The translations under genes were made by a program, and so were the position numbers. From NCBI RefSeq assembly GCF_017916325.1, contig NC_090151.1, forward strand, positions 191,001-255,000: a DNA stretch of 64,000 bases, given 5' to 3'. The notes beneath the pieces are model-generated. The model saw nothing but the letters and a program-made list of their open reading frames with translations, had not been told where the DNA came from and ran no database searches. Source of the stretch: Leishmania martiniquensis. Its lineage: Eukaryota > Euglenozoa > Kinetoplastea > Trypanosomatida > Trypanosomatidae. Shown here piece by piece: positions 17,801 through 27,251 of the stretch. Position 1 is the stretch's first letter, and each line of letters begins with the position of its first letter.

Positions 17801-20391
17801 AGTTGCCGGTCGGAGAAACCGTGCGCCTTCATGCTGAGTAGGTACTCTCTCGGCACCTCTGGAAGCTTGTTGGCATACACCGTGGCCGCGGCCTTGGAGA
17901 GGTGCACAAGCCGTTCCAGCTTGTAGAGGAAGAAGCGCGTGATCTTGGTCATGTGGTACAGCTCCTCGATCGAGTGACCGTCGAGCAGGGCGCGGCAGAG
18001 GGCGAAGAGGCGGTACGGTGTTGGGTGGCGGATGTGCTCCATGTAGTCAAAATCAGCGCCGCTGAAGCGATCAGGGACGGAGAAGCCGGTGTAGTCCGGG
18101 TCCACCATTCGAATCGCCTTCTGCAGGGCCTCCTCAAAGGTGCGGCCGATGGACATCACCTCCCCGACGCTCTTCATCATGGAGCCGACATCCTCGCTCA
18201 CCATGTTGAACTTGTTGAGGTCCCAGCGGGGCATCTTGATGACAATGTAATCCATGCTGGGCTCGAAGCACGCCATCGTCGTCTTTGTGACGCCGTTCGT
18301 GATCTCAAACAGTCCCTTGCCCAGAGCAATCTTGGTCGCGACGTGGGCCAGTGGGTAGCCGGTCGCCTTGGAGGCCAGCGCCGACGAGCGCGACAGGCGC
18401 GCGTTCACCTCGATGACGACGTAGCGGTGGCTGAAGGGGTCGAGACCGTACTGGATGTTGCACTCGCCCACGATGCCGAGGTGGCGGATAATCTTGATGG
18501 AGGCGCTGCGCAGCATGTGAAACTCGTCATTGCTCAGCGTCTGCGATGGCGCGACAACGATGGACTCGCCTGTGTGTATGCCCATGGGGTCGAAGTTCTC
18601 CATGTTGCACACGGTGATGCAGTTGTCGTAGATATCGCGCACCACCTCGTACTCGATCTCCTTCCAGCCAGCCACGCTCTCCTCCAGCAGCACCTGCGGC
18701 GACGCTGCGAGCGCGACCTCGACCTTGCGGCGCAGCTCCTCCACGTCCTCAACGATGCCGCTGCCCTGCCCGCCAAGGCAGTAGGCTGCGCGCACCATCA
18801 TCGGGAAACCAATGTCCTTGCTAGCCACCACAGCCTCCTCCACAGACCTCACCGCCGCCGACCGGGCCACCTGCTCGTTGATCTGCAGCAATGTGTCGCG
18901 GAACAGCTCACGGTCCTCTGTCACGGATATGACGGAGACGGGTGTGCCGAGCACCTGCACGTTGTACTTTCTCAGCACGCCGAGCTCGTCCAGCTTCACG
19001 CCGCAGTTCAGCGCTGTCTGGCCACCCCAGCCGAGCAGAATGCCATCTGGTCGCTCCTTCTCGATGACACGCTCCACCGCCTCCACCGTAAGCGGCACAA
19101 AATAAATGTGGTCGGCCATCTCGTCGTCCGTCTGCACCGTCGCGATGTTCGGGTTGATGAGCACCGTTTCCACGCCCTCCTCGCGCAAAGATTTCAGGCA
19201 CTGGGAGCCGCTGTAGTCGAACTCGCCCGCCTGCGCAATGACGATGCCGCCGGCGCCGAGGACCAGCACCTTGCGCGGCTTGAACTTCGCCACCTCCCGC
19301 ACCTTCGACTCCCGCACGCGGCGCACGTACTCGCCGAAGAGGTACTCTGTGTCCTGCGGGCCGCAGCGCCCCTCGGGGTGAAACTGGACGCTACAGAACG
19401 GCTTCGTCTTGTGCCACAGACCCTCGTTGCTCCCATCGTTCGAGTTCGTAAAGTACTCCTCCCACTCACCCGGCGGAAGTGTCTTGAAGTCGACGGCGAA
19501 GCCGTGATTCTGCGTCGTGATGACGACGCGCCCATCGCGGCTGCACTTGCACGGCTGGTTCTGGCCGCGGTGGCCGTACTTCATCTTGTAGGTGGAGCCG
19601 CCAGCAGCGAGGCAGAGCATCTGGTTGCCCATGCAAATACCAAAGATGGGCTTGTCCTGCTGAAGAGCCCAGCGGACGCTGCGAATGGTGCTCGTGCACA
19701 TCTGCGGGTTGCCAGGGCCGTTCGTGACGAAGAGGCCGTCGTACACCTCGGTCGTGATGTCCCAGTCGTGTGGAACGACGATGAGGGTGACGTCGTGCTT
19801 CAGAAGGCAGCGCAGCGTGTTCAGCTTCACCCCCATATCAATGACGAGGATGCGAAGCGTCCCGTGGCCGTGCGTCACGCGTTTCGTGGTGCTTACCTCC
19901 GCGACCAGGTTGCGGGTGTTGGGGTCCATGAAGGGGACATCGTTGCCGGCTATGAGCACCTTGCCGAGCGCCGTACCCATGTCGCGCAGCTTCAGCACGA
20001 TGCTGCGGGTGTCCACCATCATCATGCCAGGCACCTTGTTCTCGCGCAGCCACTGGCCGAGGGTCTCGTACATCTCCCAGTGATCCGGCTGGTCGCAGTA
20101 CTCCTGCACAACCACGGCACTCACGTGGATCCGGCCGTTCGTACTCTCAAAGTACTTCGTCACCCCGAAAAGATCCTCCTCGATGGGCGGCACGCCGTAG
20201 TTGCCCACCATTGGCGATGTCAGCACCAGAATCTGGCCCTGGTACGAAGGGTCCGTCAGGCTCTCCGGGTAACCGACCATGCCCGTCGCGAAGACCACCT
20301 CACCAGCGACACTCTCCTCATAGCCGAAGGAGTAGCCCTCGAAGCGCTCGCCGCCGTGCAGCACGAGCTCCGCCTTGACGAAGCGATCCAT
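14863..20391 (-). CDS. CPSII: Glutamine-dependent carbamoyl-phosphate synthetase II with C-terminal argininosuccinate-synthetase-like extension
   Basis: Makes carbamoyl phosphate from glutamine, bicarbonate and two ATP, the first step of UMP synthesis. 1842 residues from the ATG at 20389-20391. Domains: class I glutamine amidotransferase 1-about 370 (nucleophile C253 in GICMGN, H338 and E340 in FHPEG); CPS-A ATP-grasp half from about 374 (VLVLGAGG); CPS-B half from about 923 (YAVLGCGVYRIG); MGS-like regulatory domain about 1300-1460 (KGVFFSSD at 1305; the LFDLVIQIRDKKRD strand). There is no ATCase or DHOase fusion, unlike animal CAD. From about 1470 to the end it resembles argininosuccinate synthetase (see findings) with TNNNDSK (1479-1485) where an active ASS has SGGLDTS. 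The longer open frame to 20757 passes through TG repeats and was not used. Confidence 0.96.
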   Translation of the reverse strand: MDRFVKAELVLHGGERFEGYSFGYEESVAGEVVFATGMVGYPESLTDPSYQGQILVLTSPMVGNYGVPPIEEDLFGVTKYFESTNGRIHVSAVVVQEYCDQPDHWEMYETLGQWLRENKVPGMMMVDTRSIVLKLRDMGTALGKVLIAGNDVPFMDPNTRNLVAEVSTTKRVTHGHGTLRILVIDMGVKLNTLRCLLKHDVTLIVVPHDWDITTEVYDGLFVTNGPGNPQMCTSTIRSVRWALQQDKPIFGICMGNQMLCLAAGGSTYKMKYGHRGQNQPCKCSRDGRVVITTQNHGFAVDFKTLPPGEWEEYFTNSNDGSNEGLWHKTKPFCSVQFHPEGRCGPQDTEYLFGEYVRRVRESKVREVAKFKPRKVLVLGAGGIVIAQAGEFDYSGSQCLKSLREEGVETVLINPNIATVQTDDEMADHIYFVPLTVEAVERVIEKERPDGILLGWGGQTALNCGVKLDELGVLRKYNVQVLGTPVSVISVTEDRELFRDTLLQINEQVARSAAVRSVEEAVVASKDIGFPMMVRAAYCLGGQGSGIVEDVEELRRKVEVALAASPQVLLEESVAGWKEIEYEVVRDIYDNCITVCNMENFDPMGIHTGESIVVAPSQTLSNDEFHMLRSASIKIIRHLGIVGECNIQYGLDPFSHRYVVIEVNARLSRSSALASKATGYPLAHVATKIALGKGLFEITNGVTKTTMACFEPSMDYIVIKMPRWDLNKFNMVSEDVGSMMKSVGEVMSIGRTFEEALQKAIRMVDPDYTGFSVPDRFSGADFDYMEHIRHPTPYRLFALCRALLDGHSIEELYHMTKITRFFLYKLERLVHLSKAAATVYANKLPEVPREYLLSMKAHGFSDRQLARLFNSTADDVRARRVELNVMPLIKQIDTVAGEYPAAQCCYLYSTYNAQRDDVPFTERMYAVLGCGVYRIGNSVEFDYGGVLVARELRRLGNKVILINYNPETVSTDYDECDRLYFDEVSEETVLDILTKERVRGVVISLGGQIVQNMALSLKRHGLPILGTDPANIDMAEDRNKFSKMCDDLGVPQPEWISATSVAQVHEFCDTVGYPALVRPSYVLSGSAMAVIANKEDVTRYLKEASLVSGEHPVVVSKYYEGAMEYDVDIVAHHGRVLCYAICEHVENAGVHSGDATMFLPPQNTDKDTMKRIYDSVNRIAERLDVVGPMNVQFLLTAEGQLRVIEANVRSSRSVPFVSKTLGISFPAVMVSAFLARKDQNLVPIKRAKMTHIGCKASTFSFNRLAGADPILGVEMASTGEIGVFGRDKHEVFLKAMMCQNFKIPEKGVFFSSDVDSETEVLCPYLQHLVRRGLKVYCTAKTAAVLNEYGISCEVLLLRSELPPSDLSDSGLLAVYDDEVAKKELFDLVIQIRDKKRDFVLRRCTRETASPDYWVRRLAIDYNIPLLTESSVVKMFCECMDMPLPAIEIEPFRHYVPKIYHKIENNNCAMLRRHKVGLMITNNNDSKVLALRLSQEGLSITCFHAYLGGSNIDHFEQAFQSLNVPVEVVDLRSEIANAAFDLIMCQSADEQHNWHLSKLSWYIFGKHLIPVMRERRMTVVAQTSKQNKKEAGFEKYVQSNCPEMGVYNAWRDARLMEDFVTAANQISFLRRHGIKATVKSNGQVHSSVCGNTYYCDDIHSLPPPSLVRPLRDCSATPEFVSLTFRGARCVNINGIDATPLLALQMANEIAGRNGVGVTRTREGAMFEAPGMNLLSVGLQYLYDVSFDRSAADLFRMYSRHVSQNIGTGQLSEKHTQSAIEAVRFLTSDVSGVVELELHQGEIIFLKLSHVQNRVDRRGAPHLVTEEELEEVFQPGNGSFSDVQW

Positions 20392-20438
20392 TCTGTACTT
20401 CCTTCTCCTTTCAAGGACGCGGTCTTCCTTCAATGCGC

Positions 20439-20489
20439 TGGTGTGTGTGTGTGTGTGTGGGTGGGTGGGTGTGTCTGTGTGGGTGCGCA
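20439..20489. repeat. TG/GGTG microsatellite upstream of CPSII
   Basis: Run of TG dinucleotides followed by imperfect GGTG/TGTC units in the CPSII leader region. Confidence 0.9.
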
Positions 20490-20518
20490 CGCGGGCGTAA
20501 GTGCGGGAGGAGAGAGGG
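20475..20518 (-). promoter_or_regulatory. Candidate spliced-leader acceptor of CPSII
   Basis: Minus-strand CCCTCTCTCCTCCC followed by the first good AG in CACACAG at 20476-20475, 83 nt before the ATG. The intervening sequence is a TG/CA repeat, so the exact site is uncertain. Confidence 0.45.
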
Positions 20519-21751
20519 TCGACTCTTCTCCCCTGCGTACGCGTTTTGCCGTTGCCGATTTTTTTCTCCTCTCTCGTCGTGGGATTAGTTAACCGCGCTG
20601 CGTTTAAAAAGCTCACACACAAAAAAGGGGTGAGAGAAGGAAGACCAACAGAAGCACAGCGAGTGCTGTGAGAGGCGCTCGTTGTGAAAGAAATGAGAGA
20701 GAAACGGTGGTCGATGCGTGTGTGTGAGAAGTGGGGGGAGGATGAGATCCGGTGCAATCCGCTTGCGTCCGCGCGCTTGTGCTATGACAGTTCACTTCCT
20801 TCGCGTTCCTGGGGCTATCGAATTCGATTACGGCTCTTTTTTTTGCTCCCTACTGTGGCGATGTCTTCGCAACTCCGTCGCTTCACATTTCTCTTCGCCT
20901 GCGATTTCGCTCTCTCGCCGGCACAAAAGGAAAAAAAACACCGTGACGCGCCGGGGGAGGGGGCGGATATGCGTTCCTCTCCCGCTGCTGCACCGCCGCG
21001 TGGCTCCGGTGGCTCTCCTCCGTCCTTCACCTGTTGCGTCTGTATCGGCTTGTGTGTATGTGTGTGTGTGTGTGTGCGATTCCGCGCACTTCGTTGTCAG
21101 GTTCGCGCTCTTCCTCTTTTTGTTTAGTCCGTTTAGATATGGCCGCTTACCGTATGTATGTCCGCGTGTGTGTGTGTGTGTACAAGTGCGAGCGTACTAT
21201 TCATGCAGAAAGGGTGGGGGGCAAAGCAGTCCCATGACAGAAAGATATGCGACAGTGGAAAGAGAAAGGTGGGAAGGACACACAGGAGCTGCAGAGAGAG
21301 CGGGTGGCATACTTACATGCACGAATGAGCCTGAAAGCTTCACAACAATCTCTCTGCACGGGCACTCCTCGGTCACAGGATCAACTCCTCGCACCTTCCC
21401 AGCATACACGCACACACGCCTCGCGGCTCTTAATGCAAGTTGGCGCTTCCGCTTTCGCTTTCCTTGACTTCTCTTCCGCACATCGGCCACTTCCCACGCA
21501 CACACGAACTGCATCGGTCAGCGCCGACTCCATGCGCGTGCCGACAGGCAGCGACGTGTCGACGCACACGGAGTGTCACACACACAGAGAGAGCTCATCA
21601 CGCACGCAGCCGGCGCACAGTGAATCAAAGAATGTGTTCGCGCATTTTCAGCTCCGTCACTGAGTGCTTCACTCGCTGTGTGTGCTGTGTACACATGGCC
21701 GCAAGAGCACGAAGAGCGGCACGTCAACACAGCAAAGCTTAGATTTTAAAA

Positions 21752-21980
21752 AAATGCATCTATGAGGGTTGTGTGTGCGGCTTGGCGGCAGCAGCGGTAA
21801 CGGCATCGCGCGCGCACACACACAGAGATAACGCACGGCTGGCTCGCGGAAGCGAGGCTGGACGCGGACGGCGCTCATCTGATGAGCTCAGTCGCAGCGT
21901 TCCCTCACGTCGCCCCGTCTCGTCTCACCAGCGAGGAGAAACAAAGAGGCACCGCTGCCGTGAAGGCACCAGCGCCCACT
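21752..21980 (-). repeat. Duplicated H3 3'-flank, copy C
   Basis: Matches 9885-10113 in sequence and length; begins at the same 17-mer (21752-21768) and runs to the H3 stop codon. Confidence 0.9.
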
Positions 21981-22373
21981 CTAGTGGCGCTCACCGCGCA
22001 GGCGCATCGCCAGCTGCACGTCCTTCGGCTGTATCGTCACGCGCTTCGCGTGGATGCAGGCGAGGTTCGTGTCGGCCAGCAGCGACACAACGTACGCCTC
22101 CACCGCCTCCTGGATCGCCATGATCGCGCTGCTCTGGAAGCGCAGGCCCTCCTTCTGCGAGCTCGACACCTCGCGCACAAGGCGCTGGAACGGCGCGCAC
22201 TGGATCAGCAGGTTCGTGCTCTTCTGGAACCTGCGGATCTCGCGGATCGCGCAGGTGCCCGGGCGCCAGCGGCGGTGCACCTTCTTCACGCCCGACGCCG
22301 CGCTCGGCGCCTTCTTGCTCTTCTTCGACGTGATGCTGCGCTTCGTGCGGGCGGTCTCCTTCGTGCGGGACAT
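21981..22373 (-). CDS. H3: Histone H3, copy 3
   Basis: Third gene for the same 130-residue H3, about 10.5 kb upstream (in transcription order) of the tandem pair and on the other side of dihydroorotase and CPSII. Its 3'-flank is that of copy 1 and its 5'-flank that of copy 2, so it looks like a patchwork kept similar by gene conversion. ATG at 22371-22373; acceptor CAG at 22407-22406 after a C-rich tract. The long in-frame extension upstream is leader sequence. Confidence 0.98.
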   Translation of the reverse strand: MSRTKETARTKRSITSKKSKKAPSAASGVKKVHRRWRPGTCAIREIRRFQKSTNLLIQCAPFQRLVREVSSSQKEGLRFQSSAIMAIQEAVEAYVVSLLADTNLACIHAKRVTIQPKDVQLAMRLRGERH

Positions 22374-22696
22374 GGCGGTCGCGGGGGGGAGGGGGGTGCG
22401 GGGGGCTGCGGGTGGTGGTGTGGGAGGAGGGGGTAGCGGGGGGTGGGGCTGTGGTGCGGGAGGGTGCAGAGAGCGGTGGACTGTCAGCGAGTGTGTGCAG
22501 GGGAAGGCGAAGCACAGCAGGAGGAACGAGCGGACGCGTGCGCGGAGTGGAGAGAGCAGAGCAGTGGAGTGCAGGGGACGAGAGAGCAAATTGTGAGAGG
22601 CGGCGCATCGGTCACAGAACGCACCACGTGCGGTGTGGAGATGACGCGAAAACAGGCGCGCGCCACCAGTGAAGGAGGGGAGCCAACGGGTGGTGC
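22374..22696 (-). repeat. Duplicated H3 5'-flank, copy C
   Basis: 323 bp matching 11493-11815 at identical distance from the ATG, including the acceptor region; similarity ends after GGTGGTGC on the plus strand. Confidence 0.9.
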
Positions 22697-23205
22697 TGGC
22701 AGAGGAGTGAGAGCGCAGGGTCCATCGCACGCAACCGGAAACTGAGGGTTCGTTGCACGATGCGCTTTAGTGCGGGCGAGTGTGTGTGTGTGTGTCCTTG
22801 GGGGGTTGAAGGTCGTCGAAAAAGGGGTCGAACTAGCGCAACGGCAACGATCTCTCTGTTTCTGTGCCACGCGCAGATCGCGGCGGAGGAACAGGATGGC
22901 GTGTGGACGTCGCGATCTGTACAACAGGCAGTGTGCGAGACGCTCATAGGGCAGTGAGGCGATAGCTGCATGTAGGGGTGGTCAGCTGCTGTGCAGAGAG
23001 CACGAATGTGGAGGGGAAAGAGCGCAGCGGCAGGCAAAGCCCGGCAGCGCACCCTTCCCCGCCCTTCAACGCTCTTTGCCCCGATCCCCGCCTCCCCGTA
23101 TGGGCATACGGCTGCCGTTGCGGCTCGATGCAGTCCACTCTGGGGTCTCTCCTGGGAGTGCAGCGACTACCTCGGGGGCGTGTGTGAAGGGGGAGAGTGG
23201 GAGTG
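22374..23205. other. Intergenic region H3 copy 3 - next gene
   Basis: Shared H3 5'-flank, then about 0.5 kb of unique sequence with a short TG run at 22780-22795. No gene seen. Confidence 0.6.
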
Positions 23206-26200
23206 CTAATCGACCTCCAGCGCATATGTCGCGCCATCCGCTACGTGGAGGACTCCGCACTCATGGTGGTACAGGCCCAAGGGCAGTCGGACGTGACCAG
23301 ACGAGCGGGGTGGCTCCGTCACAGCCTCTTCAGCAGGGTCCCCCTCAGGTGCATCGTGCGCGCGATGGGGGCGACTCGCGCGCCTTCTCAGATCATCTCC
23401 CCCTTCGCCCGCCGCTGCGCCATCGTCATCGCTTTCTGGCACTATGAGGTCAATGCTAGAGACCGCTGCAACGCTCATGCGGTTCCGCCCATAACGCCAC
23501 GCCGACGCGTCCACGAGCGTTCGGCCTGCACAGACGGCATCGATCGTGGCAAGCACCGCACCCACCTCCTCAAGCGGGTTCAAGATGTCCGCAGAAGCGC
23601 GAGACTCCGACTTCTCCGTAGCAAGCATCGGCCCAAGGACACGTTGAAAGAGCGCCGCCGTAGATGTCTCTACCACCTGCGCCGTGCGCAGCGGCGGAGG
23701 CGTCGGCGCACTTTGGCCATCCTCTGCCTGACCTACTTGCCAGGGATGGCCGTGTGCGTCTGAGAGCAGGAGCCACTCGACAGCTGGGCGAGAGAGAGGT
23801 GATAGGGGTGCCACCTGGTGGGTGTCGGCCTTACACTCTTTCAGTGGATCCTCTCGCAGCGACTCTGCATCGAGTGTGGCGCATGAGGGTTCCCCGCGTA
23901 CGGCATACGTATCAGCGGTGCTGTCGGTCGGCAGCGAAGATAACGCATTCACTCTCTGAGGATGACCACGGTCGCCCTTATCCAAGCTCGTGAGGCTGTC
24001 AACCGCGTAGTCGGCCTCTCCCGTCTCAACAACAGGGCGCACACTCCATCGTGCCGTCGTCCACGGCAATTGGTGAGCCACCGCATCGGCCGCCGCTGTC
24101 GCTGCGCCAGCTGTTGCCACGTGCCCGTCACCGACGTCCTTCGCCGAAGAAGTCTTCGGCAACGCCAGAGTCGCCTTGCCTGTCTCCAGCGCGTAGTCAG
24201 CGAGCAACTCAATCTGCGGGTTCACCGAAGAGTTGCGCAGACGTCCAAAGAGAGCTGCAGCAGAGACCGCAAAGCTCGACTGCCTCGTGCGTGGCGCAGT
24301 GCGCCAAGACGTGCTGCCCCCAGTCGGCAGCGCGAAGGTGGTGCAGGCGAGCCGCTCAAGCCCAGCGCACCACTGCCTCACAAGGTAACAGCGCGCGTCT
24401 TCGGCAAGCCCATGTGAGTCGATGCCCTTGCCGCTCTGAGCATTCGTCACCCCGCTTCCACAGCCGCCGGTACCACTGCTGCCCGCAGCACCTACCGAGC
24501 GAAGCGCCTCTGTACCTGCACTGCCCCGCGACGTCGCAGCATCAGCCTCGCCCGTCATGGCAGACGCCAGTGCAGAGCACAAGACCCGGACCGTGAACGT
24601 TGTCGCGCGCACGGCCGCGTTCGCGATCGTTAAAGCAGCGGGCTCGGTGCGGGCGGATATGTTGCAGCCGCCAGTGTGCGGCTGCACATAGAAGCAGCTG
24701 CGGTCATGAGCCTGTGCTTGCTGTACTAGTGGCCCGAGCCGCTCCTCGGCAACGCGCCACGACCGCTCTCCATCCGCAATCGGGTCTGACGGCGCACTTC
24801 TCGCTGCTGTTGCCGGCAATCCATCTCGACGCGAGGCGCTCGCGCGTAAGGCGCCGGCAGCAGCAGAGGCAGAAGGCGCGGGCGTTGGCGAGCGAGAGAC
24901 AGTCGCTGATGTCAGTATCAACTGTAGCTGCTGCTGCTGCTGCTGGGCCTGTAATGTGCGTCGATGACGATCCTTGAGCTTCTCTTGCACCATCCGAAAC
25001 GTCACTGGTGTACGGGTCGCGTTGGCGATCCCCTCCGCGCCTGCCATCGATTCTCCTTGAGGCCACTCCTGCCAACGGCAGCAAGAAGCGGGTGCCTCGC
25101 CGCCACCACCACAGTCGGCCTGCAGGTGCGATTGAGCTTCGAAATGGTGAAAGGGCACGGCGTGTGCCGCGACTTGCGACGGTGCCAGGCAAGAATGAGA
25201 TCGACTCTGACTTAGCGCCGAAGGCGGGGCATCTTCTTGCCGCCTCGCCGTCTCTGCTGCTTCTTCACACCCCGCGTCACCAGCGGTAGCGAGGCACAAG
25301 GGGTTGAGCAGCTGAGCCGTGTGCACGGCGGCGGCGCGCATGAGAGCCGCCGAAACAGAGGTAAAGACAGCGTCTTGCACCTCAGTGGGCAAACCTTCGA
25401 AGACGCCGGCTTCTCTGCTGCTGTCTTCCCTGGGCTCGTGGGCGCCGTCAGGTCTGGAGCAGGCCTCACCTCGATCCCCTCCGGCAGTCTCGCGCCATCG
25501 CATGTGGGCGATAGAGACTGAGGGAAAGTGAAAGCAGAGAAGAGCGTCGGCGAGCATGCGCGCTGGCGACGGCAACGGCGGCACTGTCTTCGAGCGTTCC
25601 TGTTCTTCACTGCGCTGCTGCTCAGCTTCCATGCGTCTCCGCACCTCACCTTGCAGCCAGCTGAAGCACAGCCCGTCAATCAGTGTCGCCTCGGCCAATG
25701 CCGCCACCGCCTCCCACAGCACCGCATTCGGCACTGTGAAGCAGAATGGGTGGGCAGCCGGCGCAGAGCCAGGCAGCAGTGCAGCTAAACACGCAAGATG
25801 TTCGCCGGATGTATGCGCAGGCGCATCTTTTTTGAGGTGGGGAGCCCAGGTGCATGCCAGCGGTGACCGGCCACGCTTGCGCAGCGCCGACACAGGTGCC
25901 TCGACGGTGTTGGCCGACTTGGAGGGCAGAGACGGTGAGGTAGTGTTGCGCGGAGACAGCGGATGTGATAGGGAGCAGGGAGCGACAGGCTCTGTCCCAT
26001 CAGGACTGCATAGGGCTGTGACAGCCGTCCTGGCACCGTCGCTGTCGACGCTACGTCCATCATCGCGGCGCTTCGCGTCGAAAGCCCCTCGAGGAGCGGC
26101 AAGCCCCTCTTCCGCCGGAGCACTGGCTAGTAGCTGCTGCACTCTTCTTCCGTCGCCGCATCCTTTGCCAAGGTCACCTTCAGCCTCGTCCTCCTCTGCC

Positions 26201-26574
26201 ACGCTGTTCTGCAGCGGTGCCGAGTCTCTCGCAGTCTCGGGTGTGACGGCAAAGCAGGTGCGGACTACGCCCTGCGACACTGTCGACGACGCAGCAGCCG
26301 CAGTGCTCGGGGAATCGCTGGTGTCTGGGGTGTTCGGCGTGGGCGCCGCTTCCACTTTGGCACCTGTCTCGCCCTTTCGCACACACGCACTGGCGCGCGG
26401 TCCTTCAGAATAAGCCGCACGGCCCTGCGGCGTCACCTCCAGTGGTGTGACGGCGATGGCGTTGGCCAGAGCATCTTCTAAGCACTTAAGCAGCGGGTGG
26501 AAGACGTGTAGGAGAACCTCGACCAGCTCGCCCGAGTCTGCCATTGCCGTCTCTGCCACGCGTCCGCCCCTCAT
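23206..26574 (-). CDS. Large protein of unknown function, low complexity
   Basis: 1122 residues if translation starts at the ATG 26572-26574 (MRGGRVAE), 1112 if at the next in-frame ATG 26544 (MADSGELVEVLL), which has the more natural N-terminus. I recognise no family. The first about 45 residues form an apparently ordered, hydrophobic helix-rich segment (VLLHVFHPLLKCLEDAL). Much of the rest is Ala/Ser/Pro/Glu-rich and probably disordered, with a poly-Gln stretch (QQQQQQ, encoded near 24930-24945). The C-terminal about 100 residues look ordered again (RLPLGLYHHECGVLHV). Codon use is like the neighbours, and the frame is long and open, so it is a real gene. A splice acceptor lies just upstream. 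Confidence 0.8.
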   Translation of the reverse strand: MRGGRVAETAMADSGELVEVLLHVFHPLLKCLEDALANAIAVTPLEVTPQGRAAYSEGPRASACVRKGETGAKVEAAPTPNTPDTSDSPSTAAAASSTVSQGVVRTCFAVTPETARDSAPLQNSVAEEDEAEGDLGKGCGDGRRVQQLLASAPAEEGLAAPRGAFDAKRRDDGRSVDSDGARTAVTALCSPDGTEPVAPCSLSHPLSPRNTTSPSLPSKSANTVEAPVSALRKRGRSPLACTWAPHLKKDAPAHTSGEHLACLAALLPGSAPAAHPFCFTVPNAVLWEAVAALAEATLIDGLCFSWLQGEVRRRMEAEQQRSEEQERSKTVPPLPSPARMLADALLCFHFPSVSIAHMRWRETAGGDRGEACSRPDGAHEPREDSSREAGVFEGLPTEVQDAVFTSVSAALMRAAAVHTAQLLNPLCLATAGDAGCEEAAETARRQEDAPPSALSQSRSHSCLAPSQVAAHAVPFHHFEAQSHLQADCGGGGEAPASCCRWQEWPQGESMAGAEGIANATRTPVTFRMVQEKLKDRHRRTLQAQQQQQQLQLILTSATVSRSPTPAPSASAAAGALRASASRRDGLPATAARSAPSDPIADGERSWRVAEERLGPLVQQAQAHDRSCFYVQPHTGGCNISARTEPAALTIANAAVRATTFTVRVLCSALASAMTGEADAATSRGSAGTEALRSVGAAGSSGTGGCGSGVTNAQSGKGIDSHGLAEDARCYLVRQWCAGLERLACTTFALPTGGSTSWRTAPRTRQSSFAVSAAALFGRLRNSSVNPQIELLADYALETGKATLALPKTSSAKDVGDGHVATAGAATAAADAVAHQLPWTTARWSVRPVVETGEADYAVDSLTSLDKGDRGHPQRVNALSSLPTDSTADTYAVRGEPSCATLDAESLREDPLKECKADTHQVAPLSPLSRPAVEWLLLSDAHGHPWQVGQAEDGQSAPTPPPLRTAQVVETSTAALFQRVLGPMLATEKSESRASADILNPLEEVGAVLATIDAVCAGRTLVDASAWRYGRNRMSVAAVSSIDLIVPESDDDGAAAGEGGDDLRRRASRPHRAHDAPEGDPAEEAVTEPPRSSGHVRLPLGLYHHECGVLHVADGATYALEVD

Positions 26575-27251
26575 GTTTACGCATCACAAGAGGAGGTGCT
26601 GGAAGACGTCAGAGAGAAAAGGCGGGCGCAGCTGTGTAGAGAAAGAGGGTGTGGAGAAGTCACATTCGATGGGCGTGTGCGTGGGTGCGCACAGGCGTTG
26701 AGCAGCGAGCTTGAGGACCTGTGCATGTCGGGGTGAAGCAGCGCTAAAGAGAGGGAGAGGGAGAAGAGGGGCACAGGAGCGAGCGAGTGCATTTCATGGC
26801 AGTGTCGAGAAGTAAACACGAATCGCTCCCTCACTCTGCGCGCGCGCGTGCGTGTGTGTGTGTGTGTGTGTATCTTCGTGTTGGTGTACACGCGCCCAAC
26901 GTCCTCGGCGTATGGTTGGACGGGTGGGGACGGAAGGGAAGCGCGGTGATGCCTCACACGACTCATACCCTCTCGGTCTCCACCATCAATCCTCTCGCGC
27001 TCGCTCTGCTGGGATCCAAAGGAGTGCAGTCGTGGGCTCTGCTGGCATGCAAAGGGGGGGAGGGGAAATGTTTCTGTGCAAGGTGCGGAAGCGTACGAGT
27101 CGTTCAGTCGTAGCAGGTCGTAGCAGGTGAGGCGCCACAGAGGGACACGGAGAAAAGCCGCCGAGAAGCCGCGCGATGCACTGCTAGGATCGACAGGCAT
27201 CGCAGCTATGACTTGGCGCGCGCGCTTTCTGATGAGCAGTAGAGGGCGTGC
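26575..27251. other. Intergenic region unknown gene - SPO11-like gene
   Basis: About 0.7 kb with a CG/TG microsatellite at 26839-26871 and a GA-rich run at 26745-26768. No gene seen. Confidence 0.6.
26599..26622 (-). promoter_or_regulatory. Candidate spliced-leader acceptor of the gene at 23206-26574
   Basis: Minus-strand CCTTTTCTCTCTGACGTCTTCCAG, AG at 26600-26599. The leader of 24 nt would contain an out-of-frame ATG (26584-26582) before the in-frame one at 26574. Confidence 0.5.

Larger units (their letters stand above)
20392..21980. other. Intergenic region CPSII - H3 copy 3
   Basis: About 1.6 kb: CPSII leader with TG repeats, further TG runs at about 21052-21076 and 21164-21181, and the 229-bp duplicated H3 3'-flank at 21752-21980. 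No supportable gene. Confidence 0.6.

Noticed and set aside
17902..20592. Plus-strand open frame of 896 codons antisense to CPSII
   Set aside because: It mirrors the codon periodicity of the GC-rich CPSII gene; composition is His/Val/Ala/Arg-rich, it has no domain, and all other genes are on the minus strand.
20392..20757. N-terminal extension of CPSII (122 extra residues)
   Set aside because: Reads through TG repeats and the polypyrimidine/AG acceptor; the chosen start gives 1842 residues beginning in a normal GATase N-terminus.
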